Positions 1-6,345 are shown, numbered from the stretch's first letter. The stretch: 9,129 bases of DNA from Methanobacterium sp. (GCA_003162115.1 PMMV01000043.1:1-9129), one strand, 5' to 3'. Program-made: numbers and translations. Notes: generated by a model not told the origin, from the sequence alone.

Positions 1-152
1 ATACGTGCAATTCCGTCTCCGTCTCTGCCAGTATCGTCAATTTTAACATCGTATTCTCCGCCTTCCTGTATAGGTGCGTCATTTCCTCTATCATTTCCGT
101 AACTATTATTTCCAAACATACTCATATTATTCACGTCCATATTTTTAGCCAT
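1..152 (-). CDS. TRAM-domain protein, 3'-truncated by the window edge
   Basis: The first 50 codons are visible, starting ATG at 152 and leaving the window in frame. After a Gly/Asn-rich head (MAKNMDVNNMSMFGNNSYG) the sequence reads EGGEYDVKIDDTGRDGDGIA, the characteristic beginning of a TRAM domain, a small beta-barrel that binds RNA. Stand-alone TRAM proteins of methanogens are typically short (under 100 residues) and have been proposed as RNA chaperones resembling bacterial cold-shock proteins; that role is family knowledge, not shown here. The start is uncertain: M1, M5, M10 and M12 are all ATG, and only M10 has a partial Shine-Dalgarno match (GGACGTGA) before it. The gene lies 54 nt downstream of the 31-residue gene on the same strand and may be co-transcribed with it. 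Confidence 0.8.
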   Translation of the reverse strand, partial: MAKNMDVNNMSMFGNNSYGNDRGNDAPIQEGGEYDVKIDDTGRDGDGIAR

Positions 153-206
153 TGAAGGCACAATTTTATTTTAGTACTATTTTATTTAAAGATTTATGAC
201 ATTGCA

Positions 207-302
207 TTATTCTTCTGCATCCGCCATAACACCATATTCTATTTCAATTTCGCAACCTTTGGGGCCGCAACAGAAGTGTTGTAGATCAAATTTTACCTGC
301 AT
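207..302 (-). CDS. 31-residue cysteine-containing small protein
   Basis: A complete short reading frame on the minus strand starts ATG at 302 and stops TAA at 207-209. A strong Shine-Dalgarno sequence (GAGGTG, 308-313) sits 5 nt before the ATG, which is the main reason to believe it is translated. The peptide begins MQVKFDLQHF and contains FCCGPKGC (Cys11, Cys12, Cys17), followed by an acidic tail (EIEIEYG...ADAEE). The three cysteines suggest metal or Fe-S coordination, perhaps as a homo-oligomer, but this is inference. I do not recognise a named family. It is followed at 54 nt by the TRAM-domain gene, so the two may form a small operon. No clear box A lies within 60 nt upstream. A weak AT element sits at 397-408, and a consensus one at 651-662 would imply a leader over 300 nt long. 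Confidence 0.65.
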   Translation of the reverse strand: MQVKFDLQHFCCGPKGCEIEIEYGVMADAEE

Positions 303-531
303 TTTTTCACCTCTCTTTCTTTATTTGTTTTTAACTGATTTAAACTGATAACATTTTGATTGTAAAATCAATAGTAAATAAGTTCATTTACAACATTTAT
401 CATATTTTTTAGGGCCTAAGAATTTTTTTTAATATTATTCTTCCCGATAAACAATTTATTTTAAAAAGTTATCGTTTAGTAAACATACAGGTTTCAAAGA
501 AAGTTTAAAACGTCAAAATAATGCATTTTAT

Positions 532-555
532 AGAATAGTCTTTAAAAGAATAGTC
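532..555. repeat. Tandem 9-bp direct repeat
   Basis: AGAATAGTC occurs at 532-540 and again at 547-555, a period of 15 bp, with TTTAAA between the copies. It lies in the gene-free region, downstream of the leftward box A at 651-662. It may be a protein-binding site or simply a chance repeat; nothing in the sequence decides. Confidence 0.4.
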
Positions 556-650
556 CTTCACATTAAATTTTCCCGATTAAGCTCAAAATAATACCTATAT
601 TTTTTCCAATTAATATTTTCTCATTAGCTCTGTATCCTTGTATATATCTT

Positions 651-662
651 ATAGTATATAAA
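651..662 (-). promoter_or_regulatory. Leftward archaeal box A (TATA) candidate
   Basis: Read on the minus strand the element is TTTATATACTAT, a consensus-quality archaeal box A. The same 12 bases occur in the opposite orientation at 945-956. Transcription would be expected to start near 630, far (over 300 nt) before the next leftward gene at 302. It would therefore drive either a long leader or a separate small RNA, or the match is fortuitous. Confidence 0.4.
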
Positions 663-943
663 CGGTTTGATTTTGATCTACAATGTATAACTTTTAAGAT
701 ACATTTACATGAATGAAAAAAATATAACAATATTATAAAAAAAATAATTAATTCAATTTAAATATGGTTTATTTAAGATCTATTAAATTTTTAAGATATA
801 ATAAGCATTTAATAGAATAATATTAGGTTGTTTGAATATATTAATATATATAGTGATTAAATGTGGATTCTAATCATTTAACCGGGATATAAAAAAAAAT
901 TTCTATTATATATACAATTCGTTTTGTATAACATTACCTATCA

Positions 944-969
944 CTTTATATACTATGTAGTACATAAAG
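944..969 (+). promoter_or_regulatory. Box A embedded in a 26-bp near-perfect palindrome, probable promoter/operator
   Basis: Positions 945-952 read TTTATATA, the archaeal box A consensus. The box lies in a dyad centred at 956/957: the arms CTTTAT (944-949) and ATAAAG (964-969) pair, as do TACTA (951-955) and TAGTA (958-962). Only 950/963 and the central pair 956/957 break the symmetry. Transcription would start near 970-975, giving the ribbon-helix-helix gene at 1129 a leader of roughly 155 nt. RHH repressors bind two-fold symmetric operators and often control their own genes, so autoregulation is a reasonable inference. Confidence 0.5.
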
Positions 970-1041
970 ATATATTGAAGATGTTGAATATTATAATAAA
1001 ATTACTGTAAATGAAAAAATTAAACAGTTTTTTTTCCAGGC

Positions 1042-1094
1042 TTAAGATCTGAAGGGCAGATTTAAACAAAAATTATTTGTTAACTGCTAAATCT
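1042..1094 (+). promoter_or_regulatory. Leader region with two mutually exclusive hairpins
   Basis: Hairpin A pairs TTAA-g-ATCTG (1042-1051, one bulged G) with CAGATTTAA (1057-1065) around an AAGGG loop. Hairpin B pairs AGATTTA (1058-1064) with TAAATCT (1088-1094) and AACAAA (1065-1070) with TTTGTT (1076-1081), with a six-base bulge. Both need the segment 1058-1065, so only one can form at a time. The region lies 35 to 87 nt before the regulator start codon, leaving its ribosome binding site free. No known riboswitch class is recognised. Confidence 0.35.
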
Positions 1095-1128
1095 TTGACA
1101 CTTCCATTTAATGTTGAGGTAGGTTTTT

Positions 1129-1281
1129 ATGTCTAAAAAGATAGCTGTAGGTTTGAGATTAGATGAAGTGCAATTAGAACAATTAAAAACTTTTTCTAAG
1201 CGTAAAGGCGGAAGTCCCGTCAGCCACCATATAAGAATTGCAATTGCAGAATACCTTGAAAGATATGATAACACGGTATAG
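1129..1281 (+). CDS. Small ribbon-helix-helix (CopG/Arc-type) DNA-binding protein
   Basis: This 50-residue protein (MSKKIAVGLRLDEVQLEQLK...) has the layout of a ribbon-helix-helix domain and nothing else. A basic strand with alternating residues (KKIAVGLRL, about 3-11) precedes helix 1 (EVQLEQLKTFSKRKG, 13-27), a turn at SPVS (29-32), and helix 2 (HHIRIAIAEYLERY, 33-46). Such proteins dimerise, insert the paired beta-ribbon into the major groove, and act as repressors, plasmid-copy regulators or antitoxins. The ATG is preceded by GAGGTAGG (1116-1123), and the only nearby upstream ATG (1111) meets a stop after three codons. No toxin-like partner is visible: the next gene encodes a zinc-knuckle-like protein 120 nt away. 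The palindromic box A at 944-969 and the alternative hairpins at 1042-1094 suggest regulated, possibly self-regulated, expression. Confidence 0.85.
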   Translation: MSKKIAVGLRLDEVQLEQLKTFSKRKGGSPVSHHIRIAIAEYLERYDNTV

Positions 1282-1401
1282 ATATTTGATAGGACTTTAA
1301 TATTTTTAACAATTTCTTTTTAAACATTGAGTAATATTTGATAAAAATTATTATAATTTATTCAAAATTACTAATAACGATTTTTTTAACGAGCGAAAAT
1401 T

Positions 1402-1551
1402 ATGAGCGAATTAATTCACATTGAAGACAGGGGTGTAATTACAGCAACCAAAGTCAAGAACATATTACAATGCAGTAAATGTGGTCTTAAAATCTGTAAA
1501 AGTCAGATACACCACAAATACGAAGAAGGCATAATAGAAATTCCAATATAA
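1402..1551 (+). CDS. 49-residue protein with a zinc-knuckle-like CX2CX4CX4H motif
   Basis: The frame opens at ATG 1402, the only start after an in-frame TAA at 1387, and ends at TAA 1549-1551. The protein (MSELIHIEDRGVITATKVKN...) has a hydrophilic N-terminal half followed by QCSKCGLKICKSQIHHKYEE. Cys24, Cys27, Cys32 and His37 have CX2CX4CX4H spacing, the spacing of a retroviral-type zinc knuckle (CX2CX4HX4C) with the last two ligands exchanged. His38 is an alternative ligand. A small nucleic-acid-binding or adaptor role is plausible but unproven, and no named family is recognised. The ribosome binding site is poor (AACGAGCG, with little SD match), so translation may depend on the upstream gene or on a leaderless transcript. 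It sits between the RHH regulator and tfb on the same strand. Confidence 0.6.
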   Translation: MSELIHIEDRGVITATKVKNILQCSKCGLKICKSQIHHKYEEGIIEIPI

Positions 1552-1788
1552 ATTCTTGAGTACTTAAGTCAATTTAAAAATCATCAAATCGGATTTCAAT
1601 CTAAAATAATAATGATATTTTAACAAAACGATTAATGAAGAATAAATGGCCTGATAAACCGAACAATTCCATTATTACACGATATAACAGGATTTGATGA
1701 TAAACCTTGTTAAATATCGGAGTGTAATTTTAGAAATTAATAATAACAATTTTCATAGACTTATAATTCAAAAGAGGATTCAAATTTA

Positions 1789-1797
1789 TTTAAATAT
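1789..1797 (+). promoter_or_regulatory. Box A candidate for tfb
   Basis: TTTAAATAT lies about 50 nt before the tfb start codon in a very AT-rich stretch. With the usual spacing of about 25 nt, transcription would start near 1818, giving a leader of about 24 nt that still includes AGGGGAT at 1826-1832 as a possible ribosome binding site. Confidence 0.45.
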
Positions 1798-1841
1798 TAT
1801 AATTCTTATAAACTAACAGTTTAAAAGGGGATGTAAAGGTA

Positions 1842-2822
1842 ATGGATAAAATTTATGACAAACCTGATATTTCAGGAAAAGAACAGATGAAACAAGAAGT
1901 TTCAGAAATCGAAGCAAATGAAACTAAATGTCCCGAATGCGGATCTGAAAATATTGTAAACGATCAAGGACGTGGAGAAGTTGCTTGTAAATCTTGCGGT
2001 CTTGTTATAGATGACAGTATAATGGATATGGGTCCTGAGTGGAGGGCTTTTGACAGCGAACAGCGTGACAAAAGAACAAGGGTTGGAGCTCCAATGACCT
2101 ACACTATCCACGACAAAGGATTGTCTACCATGATCGACTGGAGAAACAAGGACATATACGGCCGTGATATTCCAGCTAGAAATCGTGCCCAATGGTACAG
2201 GCTAAGGAAATGGCAGAGGAAAATCAGGATATCCGGTGCAACCGAAAGAAACCTCGCATTCGCACTGAGCGAACTTGACAGGGACTCATCAAGACTCGGA
2301 CTACCTAGAAGTGTCAGGGAAGCTGCTTCAGTTGTGTACCGAAACGCAGTCGAAAACAAACTCATCAGAGGACGGAGTATCGAAGGTGTGGTTGCAGCAT
2401 CACTATACGCAGCATGCAGAAAGTGCAAAGTTCCAAGAACACTTGATGAAATTGCAGAGGTATCAAGGGTTGGTAAAAAGGAAGTTGGAAGGACTTACAG
2501 GTTCCTTACAAGAGAATTAAACATCAAACTACCTCCAACATCCCCAGTTGACTATGTTCCAAGATTCGCAAGCGAACTAAACCTTTCAGGTGAAGTACAA
2601 TCCAAAGCCATCGATATCATTGGCAAATCTATGGAAAAAGGACTCACGTCTGGAAAAGGACCTACAGGGGTTGCAGCAGCAGCTCTTTACATTGCATCGG
2701 TACTCCTCGGAGAAAGAAAAACACAGAGAGACGTTGCTGAAGTAGCAGGCGTAACAGAAGTAACCATACGTAACAGATACAAGGAGATCAGTGAAGAAAT
2801 TGAAATGGGTTTAACTCTATAA
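1842..2822 (+). CDS. tfb: Transcription initiation factor B (TFB, archaeal TFIIB)
   Basis: TFB binds the TBP-promoter complex and recruits archaeal RNA polymerase, contacting the BRE element and setting the start site. The 326 residues show every expected part. There is an N-terminal zinc ribbon with CPEC (Cys30, Cys33) and CKSC (Cys49, Cys52). A B-reader/linker stretch includes GPEWRAFD (64-71) and DKRTRVGAP (76-84). Two cyclin-like repeats (about 130-225 and 235-322) follow. The second repeat ends in the helix-turn-helix that reads BRE ([20 protein letters not shown], 294-313). Length is slightly above the common 300-310 because about 29 residues precede the first cysteine. M16 (ATG at 1887, with AGGAAAAG upstream) is a possible later start. 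GC content is visibly higher than in the flanks, as expected for a conserved core gene. It appears monocistronic, with its own box A and a terminator-like hairpin downstream. Confidence 0.98.
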   Translation: MDKIYDKPDISGKEQMKQEVSEIEANETKCPECGSENIVNDQGRGEVACKSCGLVIDDSIMDMGPEWRAFDSEQRDKRTRVGAPMTYTIHDKGLSTMIDWRNKDIYGRDIPARNRAQWYRLRKWQRKIRISGATERNLAFALSELDRDSSRLGLPRSVREAASVVYRNAVENKLIRGRSIEGVVAASLYAACRKCKVPRTLDEIAEVSRVGKKEVGRTYRFLTRELNIKLPPTSPVDYVPRFASELNLSGEVQSKAIDIIGKSMEKGLTSGKGPTGVAAAALYIASVLLGERKTQRDVAEVAGVTEVTIRNRYKEISEEIEMGLTL

Positions 2823-2848
2823 TTAACCCATCATATACTATTTAAAAT

Positions 2849-2886
2849 ATGATAATATCTTTAAAAATTAAAATATCATTTTTTTT
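2849..2886 (+). terminator. Hairpin plus T-tract downstream of tfb
   Basis: ATGATA (2849-2854) pairs with TATCAT (2874-2879), directly followed by a run of eight T (2879-2886). An alternative stem, ATCATAT/ATATGAT (2830-2836, 2847-2853), overlaps it. Oligo-T tracts terminate archaeal RNA polymerase, so this is a fair terminator for tfb. Confidence 0.5.
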
Positions 2887-2928
2887 AAATATTTAGTGAA
2901 AATTAAAATAATATTCTAAATTTTACTT

Positions 2929-2937
2929 TTTATAAAT
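2929..2937 (+). promoter_or_regulatory. Box A candidate for the CGC-repeat protein gene
   Basis: TTTATAAAT is a good archaeal box A match. Predicted initiation near 2959 leaves a leader of about 36 nt with a strong AAGGAGAG ribosome binding site at 2980-2987. Confidence 0.5.
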
Positions 2938-2994
2938 TTTTAAAGTATTTGGAAATAATTGAAGTTAAAAAAAAATAATAAGGAGAGAATAATT

Positions 2995-3183
2995 ATGGAA
3001 AATGAAAAATGTGGATGTAATTCTGAAAAAATTGATAAAAAACCATTAAAAAAAATCAAAAAAGATATTGGATGTGGCTGTGAAATAGAAACTGAAGAAC
3101 CGCCTGTAGAAAAACCCAACGAAAATGAAAATTGTGGTTGTGGTTGTGGATCTGCAGATAAAAAGACTGATAAATCCGAATAA
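2995..3183 (+). CDS. 62-residue CGC-repeat cysteine-rich protein, metallothionein-like
   Basis: The protein (MENEKCGCNSEKIDKK...) carries seven cysteines in three Cys-Gly-Cys clusters: Cys6/Cys8, Cys27/Cys29 and Cys47/Cys49/Cys51. Two charged linkers separate them, the first rich in lysine and the second in glutamate and proline. There are no other domains, no signal peptide and no membrane segment. The spaced CXC pairs resemble metallothioneins or metal-carrier proteins, so binding of soft metals, zinc or an Fe-S precursor is a reasonable inference, but I recognise no named family. The ATG at 2995 is chosen because AAGGAGAG (2980-2987) lies 7 nt before it; the frame is open upstream to a TTG at 2959 that has no ribosome binding site. 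It has its own box A after the tfb terminator and looks monocistronic. Confidence 0.75.
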   Translation: MENEKCGCNSEKIDKKPLKKIKKDIGCGCEIETEEPPVEKPNENENCGCGCGSADKKTDKSE

Positions 3184-3666
3184 GCCAAAACCCTTTTTAA
3201 ATGAATTCTACGTTTTTCAATTGGATATTAAAATATGAAATCACCCAATACTATTAATTTTACCCATTAAACACATCATTAAAAAGTTAATAAATTACTT
3301 ATTATTATTTTCTTTTTATTGTCCTTAACGTCGTTAAAGTCATCTCTGTGAAATCCTGATATCATTTTATTTTTTTTAGATTTTTTCAAAGAATAAGTTT
3401 TATCTTGATACTTCACATGATTTGATAATCCAATTGATTATTTTTAAATCTTTTACAAACGATTTTCATAAAAATTACTAGATTAATCTCATTTTCAGTT
3501 ATTAAAATATTCAACAATCTGTTTTTGAAAAATTATAAATTGGATATTTTATAAATGGAGCTCATAAATTATTCTAATATAAGACAATGAGGAGTTATTA
3601 AACAAAAAATATTATCTGTTTATAATCCCAATAATTATTGTAATAGATATTTTATAGGTGTGTTTC
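3184..3666. other. Gene-free AT-rich region with one tight palindrome
   Basis: No reading frame with a ribosome binding site was found on either strand. Notable elements are T-tracts near 3369-3377, a 13-bp palindrome TTAACGTCGTTAA (3325-3337), and two box A candidates close to the radical SAM gene (3548-3556 and 3619-3627). The palindrome is about 340 nt before the next start codon, so its target is unclear. Confidence 0.6.
3548..3627 (+). promoter_or_regulatory. Two box A candidates ahead of the radical SAM gene
   Basis: TTTATAAAT at 3548-3556 predicts a start near 3578 and a leader of about 90 nt. TTTATAATC at 3619-3627 predicts a start near 3648 and a leader of about 20 nt. The sequence alone does not say which is used; both could be. 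Confidence 0.4.
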
Positions 3667-5091
3667 ATGAAAGTTTTATTTATAGAACCTCCTAAAGATT
3701 TTTGGTTTGTTATGGGAGAGTACACTCCCCCACCTTTGGGTATCCTTCAGTTGGCAGCTTTTCTTGAGTCTAGAATTCCTGATTTCGACATAATAGTTCT
3801 TGATTGTCAGGCAGAACAAGTCGGTTGGGATGATCTTCGAAGGCTTATTGGAAGTATAGAACCCGACGTTGTTGTATCGAGTGCCCTTGCAACTTGCAAC
3901 ACATACACCATAATCAGGACACTTGATATAATAAAGAAAATTGATCCCCAGATAAAGACCGTTGTTGGTGGACAGCATTTCACGGCCCTTTCAAATGAAA
4001 GCCTTGAAAAATACCCTGAAATCGATTTTATTATCAGGGGAGAGGGTGAATTAACCCTTGTTGATCTTTTACAGGACATTGAACAGGATAGACCGCTTGA
4101 GAAGGTTGATGGAATATCCTTCAGACATGGTGATAAAATAGTTCACAATCTGCCACGTGCCCTTATAGATAACTTGGATGATCTTCCGTTTCCAGGTTAC
4201 CATTTTATTGAAAATAACATGGATAAGTATCATTTTAAGATGATGGCCCATTCTAATGCGGGTTATGCTATGGTGGAAGCTTCCAGAGGATGTTTGCATA
4301 AATGTACCTTCTGTTCTCAGTGGCCCTACTGGGGAGGCCGATGGAGAACTAAATCACCTAAAAGAATAGCCGACGAAATGGAATATATCTACAATGAATA
4401 CGATATCAGTTTTCTTTGGTTAACAGACGATAATCTGGGTCTTGGAAAGCGAACAAGTGATCTCTGCGATGAGTTAATAAAAAAGGGAGTTTCTGATAGT
4501 ATAACATGGTTTATCCAGGCCAGAAGCGATGATATAGTTCAACATAAGAAAATACTACCAAAAATGAGAAGAGCAGGTAATTATTGGGTAATGGCCGGTT
4601 TGGAACGTCATGATGATAAAACCATTACCAACTATCACAAGGGGATTAAACCAAATGATTCAAAGCTTTCAATGGATTTATTAAAAGAAAATGGTATATT
4701 TGCCCAGGCAACTTTGATAATGGGTGACAGAAGTGATTCTCATAATTCAATACAGAAGTTACGCGATTTTGTTAACAACGTGGATCCTGATCTGGCCATT
4801 TTCATGGTGTTAACGCCGTTTCCAGGTACAGATCTCTATAAAACAGCAAGAGAGAATGGCTGGCTGGAAGAGGATAACTGGGCCAATTATGACATGGCAC
4901 ATGCAGTTATGCCCACCGAACATCTAACAGTACCAGAAGTTCAGGAGGAACTTTACCTTTGTTACAGGGATTTCTACGGAAGCATTAAAAGAAGGGTAAC
5001 AGGTGTGTTCTCCAAAAATACGTTTAAGAGGAAAACTTACCGTTACATGGCCAGTCAAGGCCTGCTTCAGTACATGAGGGATCTTTATTGA
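3667..5091 (+). CDS. B12-binding-domain radical SAM enzyme (BchE-like class)
   Basis: The N-terminal part (about 1-170) is a cobalamin-binding-type Rossmann domain: MKVLFIEPP, then VVVSSALATCNTYT, VVGGQHFTAL and IIRGEGELTL, motifs usual in this class. The radical SAM core follows with the 4Fe-4S cluster motif RGCLHKCTFC (Cys209, Cys213, Cys216), WLTDDN (251-256), QARSD (284-288), AGLERHDD (310-317) and TPFPGT (383-388). The 474-residue length is usual. Class members reductively cleave S-adenosylmethionine and methylate or rearrange unreactive carbons in lipids, cofactors or natural products; the substrate here cannot be told. No DxHxxG cobalamin-ligand motif is visible, so base-off His ligation is not expected. 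ATG 3667 is preferred because AGGTG (3656-3660) lies 6 nt before it; GTG 3658 is inside that site. The stop codon overlaps the start of the membrane-protein gene, implying coupled expression and possibly a membrane or lipid substrate. Confidence 0.9.
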   Translation: MKVLFIEPPKDFWFVMGEYTPPPLGILQLAAFLESRIPDFDIIVLDCQAEQVGWDDLRRLIGSIEPDVVVSSALATCNTYTIIRTLDIIKKIDPQIKTVVGGQHFTALSNESLEKYPEIDFIIRGEGELTLVDLLQDIEQDRPLEKVDGISFRHGDKIVHNLPRALIDNLDDLPFPGYHFIENNMDKYHFKMMAHSNAGYAMVEASRGCLHKCTFCSQWPYWGGRWRTKSPKRIADEMEYIYNEYDISFLWLTDDNLGLGKRTSDLCDELIKKGVSDSITWFIQARSDDIVQHKKILPKMRRAGNYWVMAGLERHDDKTITNYHKGIKPNDSKLSMDLLKENGIFAQATLIMGDRSDSHNSIQKLRDFVNNVDPDLAIFMVLTPFPGTDLYKTARENGWLEEDNWANYDMAHAVMPTEHLTVPEVQEELYLCYRDFYGSIKRRVTGVFSKNTFKRKTYRYMASQGLLQYMRDLY

Positions 5092-5828
5092 CCACTGAAC
5101 ATAAAAAAATTTACATTGAAAACCTTTATTATTCATTGATTAGCATATTTGGACTTTTTTTACTTATATTACTGGTTTTCTATGCCCCAAATCCTAAAAT
5201 ATTATATTATTTCCAGAAACAACTAATATTATCTGTTTTTATTCTTATTTGTATACTGGGGATGGTCGCTGCTGTTTCACCATCAAGGTGTGCTGAGTTT
5301 TTGAGTCTTAAACATTATCAAAAATCTGATCATAAATTTAATAAAATAGAAAAACGTTCTAATTTTGGGAAGAAATTTAAGGGCCATCATCCAGAATGTA
5401 ACAATTTTAAATCCCATACGTTTAGTTTAATGGAAAAAAAGTATTGTGCAGGTTGCAGTGGTCTGTTTATTGGTGCATTGATTGCTGTTATTGGAACCAT
5501 AATCTACTATTTTTATGGAATTTCTGATGGTATTGATGGCAGATTAATATTTTTCATAGGTTTTACAAGTGTTTTAGTTTATTTACTGCAAGATTTATTA
5601 TTAGATATAAACTCTACCTTTGCAAAATTTCTTTTTAATATGATCCTAGTCCTTGGTTCATTCATGATACTGATAGGCATAATTGAATTAAATAGCAGTA
5701 TATTTATACAGCTTTTTTTTATGGTGCTGGTATTTATTTGGATTCTTGGTAGAATTGCGAGTTCTGAAAAAAAACATTACGAAGTATGTAATGAATGCAG
5801 TATTAAATCATCCTGTATTTACAGATGA
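5088..5828 (+). CDS. Polytopic membrane protein with GHHxxC...CxGC motif (DUF2085-like)
   Basis: The 246-residue protein has about six hydrophobic segments (roughly 14-33, 45-63, 123-143, 153-172, 181-200, 204-222). Between the second and third sits a soluble loop ending in GHHPECNNFKSHTF (99-112) and KYCAGCSGLFIGA (118-130). This arrangement recalls DUF2085-type membrane proteins, where a His/Cys loop leads into a CxxC-GxxxGA helix. Cys104, Cys120, Cys123 and the paired histidines could bind a metal or haem-like centre. A further cysteine cluster lies at the C-terminus (CNECSIKSSC, 234-243). Function is unknown. The start is TTG 5088, sharing the bases TTGA with the stop of the radical SAM gene. 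GAGG (5076-5079) is placed 8 nt before it, and the next in-frame ATG (residue 59) would remove two membrane segments. Translational coupling with the radical SAM enzyme is likely. Confidence 0.75.
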   Translation: MTTEHKKIYIENLYYSLISIFGLFLLILLVFYAPNPKILYYFQKQLILSVFILICILGMVAAVSPSRCAEFLSLKHYQKSDHKFNKIEKRSNFGKKFKGHHPECNNFKSHTFSLMEKKYCAGCSGLFIGALIAVIGTIIYYFYGISDGIDGRLIFFIGFTSVLVYLLQDLLLDINSTFAKFLFNMILVLGSFMILIGIIELNSSIFIQLFFMVLVFIWILGRIASSEKKHYEVCNECSIKSSCIYR

Positions 5829-5862
5829 ATCAGAGCATTAAAATAGATTTGTAAGCGTTTTA

Positions 5863-6192
5863 TTACTTTCTACGGGAGTAACTAGTAATGGCACCGGCTA
5901 TAATCAGAATACCTACAATAACTATTACAATGGGCCATATGTATCTTAATAAATCAAATCCGTAAATTGAGGATATTCCAAATAGGATTAAAAGAACACC
6001 AAATATAATTCCAACAATTAATCCGCCGTATGGAAGTCCAAAACATTCATTTCTTTGACGATACCTGTAGTCCCGACGATATCTATGTCTTTCATCTGGG
6101 TCATCTCCATTTCCTTTTAGTGATGAACCACATTTAGAACAGTATTCTGAATCATCATCATTTTTTGTTCCACATTCATGACAATAAACCAT
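5863..6192 (-). CDS. Zinc-ribbon membrane protein with two transmembrane segments
   Basis: The 109-residue protein opens with a zinc ribbon of the common archaeal type, MVYCHECGTKNDDDSEYCSK: Cys4, Cys7, Cys18 and Cys21 form two CXXC knuckles. A hydrophilic, strongly basic stretch follows (RHRYRRDYRYRQR, 35-47). Two membrane helices come next, about 57-78 and 84-103, with a short SRRK tail. Proteins that put a zinc ribbon in front of a simple membrane domain are frequent in methanogens and have no established function. The basic linker would favour keeping the ribbon on the cytoplasmic side (positive-inside rule). The ATG is supported by GGTGAT (6198-6203) 5 nt upstream. The gene converges on the membrane protein ending at 5828, with only 34 nt between the stop codons. 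A possible box A on the minus strand is TTTATACATT near 6257-6266. Confidence 0.85.
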   Translation of the reverse strand: MVYCHECGTKNDDDSEYCSKCGSSLKGNGDDPDERHRYRRDYRYRQRNECFGLPYGGLIVGIIFGVLLILFGISSIYGFDLLRYIWPIVIVIVGILIIAGAITSYSRRK

Positions 6193-6264
6193 CTAGAATC
6201 ACCGTAGAATAATATATTTTTTTATGAATAAATGATTTTCTAATAAAGCAAATCTAAAATGTAT

Positions 6265-6294
6265 AAAAAAAAAGGAATTGAAAAAATTTTCCAA
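6265..6294 (-). terminator. Leftward hairpin with T9 tract
   Basis: On the minus strand TTGGAAAA (6294-6287) can pair with TTTTTCAA (6285-6278) using one G-U pair that exists only in this orientation, and a run of nine T follows at 6273-6265. It would end transcripts from the basic-peptide gene at 6404 after an untranslated tail of about 130 nt. Confidence 0.35.
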
Positions 6295-6345
6295 ATCAAA
6301 ATCATGAATTTAATAAATTAGTTAAGAATTATAATATACGAAAAT

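Larger units (their letters stand above)
303..1128. other. Gene-free AT-rich intergenic region with promoter-like and repeat elements
   Basis: About 0.8 kb without a convincing gene separates the leftward 31-residue gene from the rightward regulator gene. It holds a 6-bp hairpin (TTGATT/AATCAA, 356-371), two copies of AACTGAT (332-338, 343-349), a CGATAA/TTATCG inverted pair (445-450, 469-474), two copies of AGAATAGTC (532-540, 547-555), a leftward box A (651-662), a rightward box A inside a palindrome (944-969), and paired hairpins (1042-1094). Short reading frames here lack ribosome binding sites. Confidence 0.7.

Noticed and set aside
763..819. 18-codon plus-strand frame beginning ATGGTTTAT
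   Set aside because: There is no ribosome binding site, the composition equals that of the surrounding AT-rich DNA, and there is no recognisable motif.
1027..1035. T-tract at 1028-1035 as a terminator
   Set aside because: No gene lies upstream on that strand and no stable hairpin precedes it; it lies inside the likely leader of the RHH gene.
1282..1343. Ten-base direct repeat ATATTTGATA at 1282-1291 and 1334-1343
   Set aside because: It is short and purely AT-rich apart from one G, so chance recurrence in this composition is likely.
1129..1551. Toxin-antitoxin module formed by the RHH gene and the following gene
   Set aside because: The genes are separated by 120 nt rather than overlapping, and the 49-residue product resembles a zinc knuckle, not a RelE, MazF, PIN or other toxin.
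2099..2520. Overlapping open frames on both strands within tfb
   Set aside because: They are shadows of the conserved tfb frame, without ribosome binding sites or recognisable domains.
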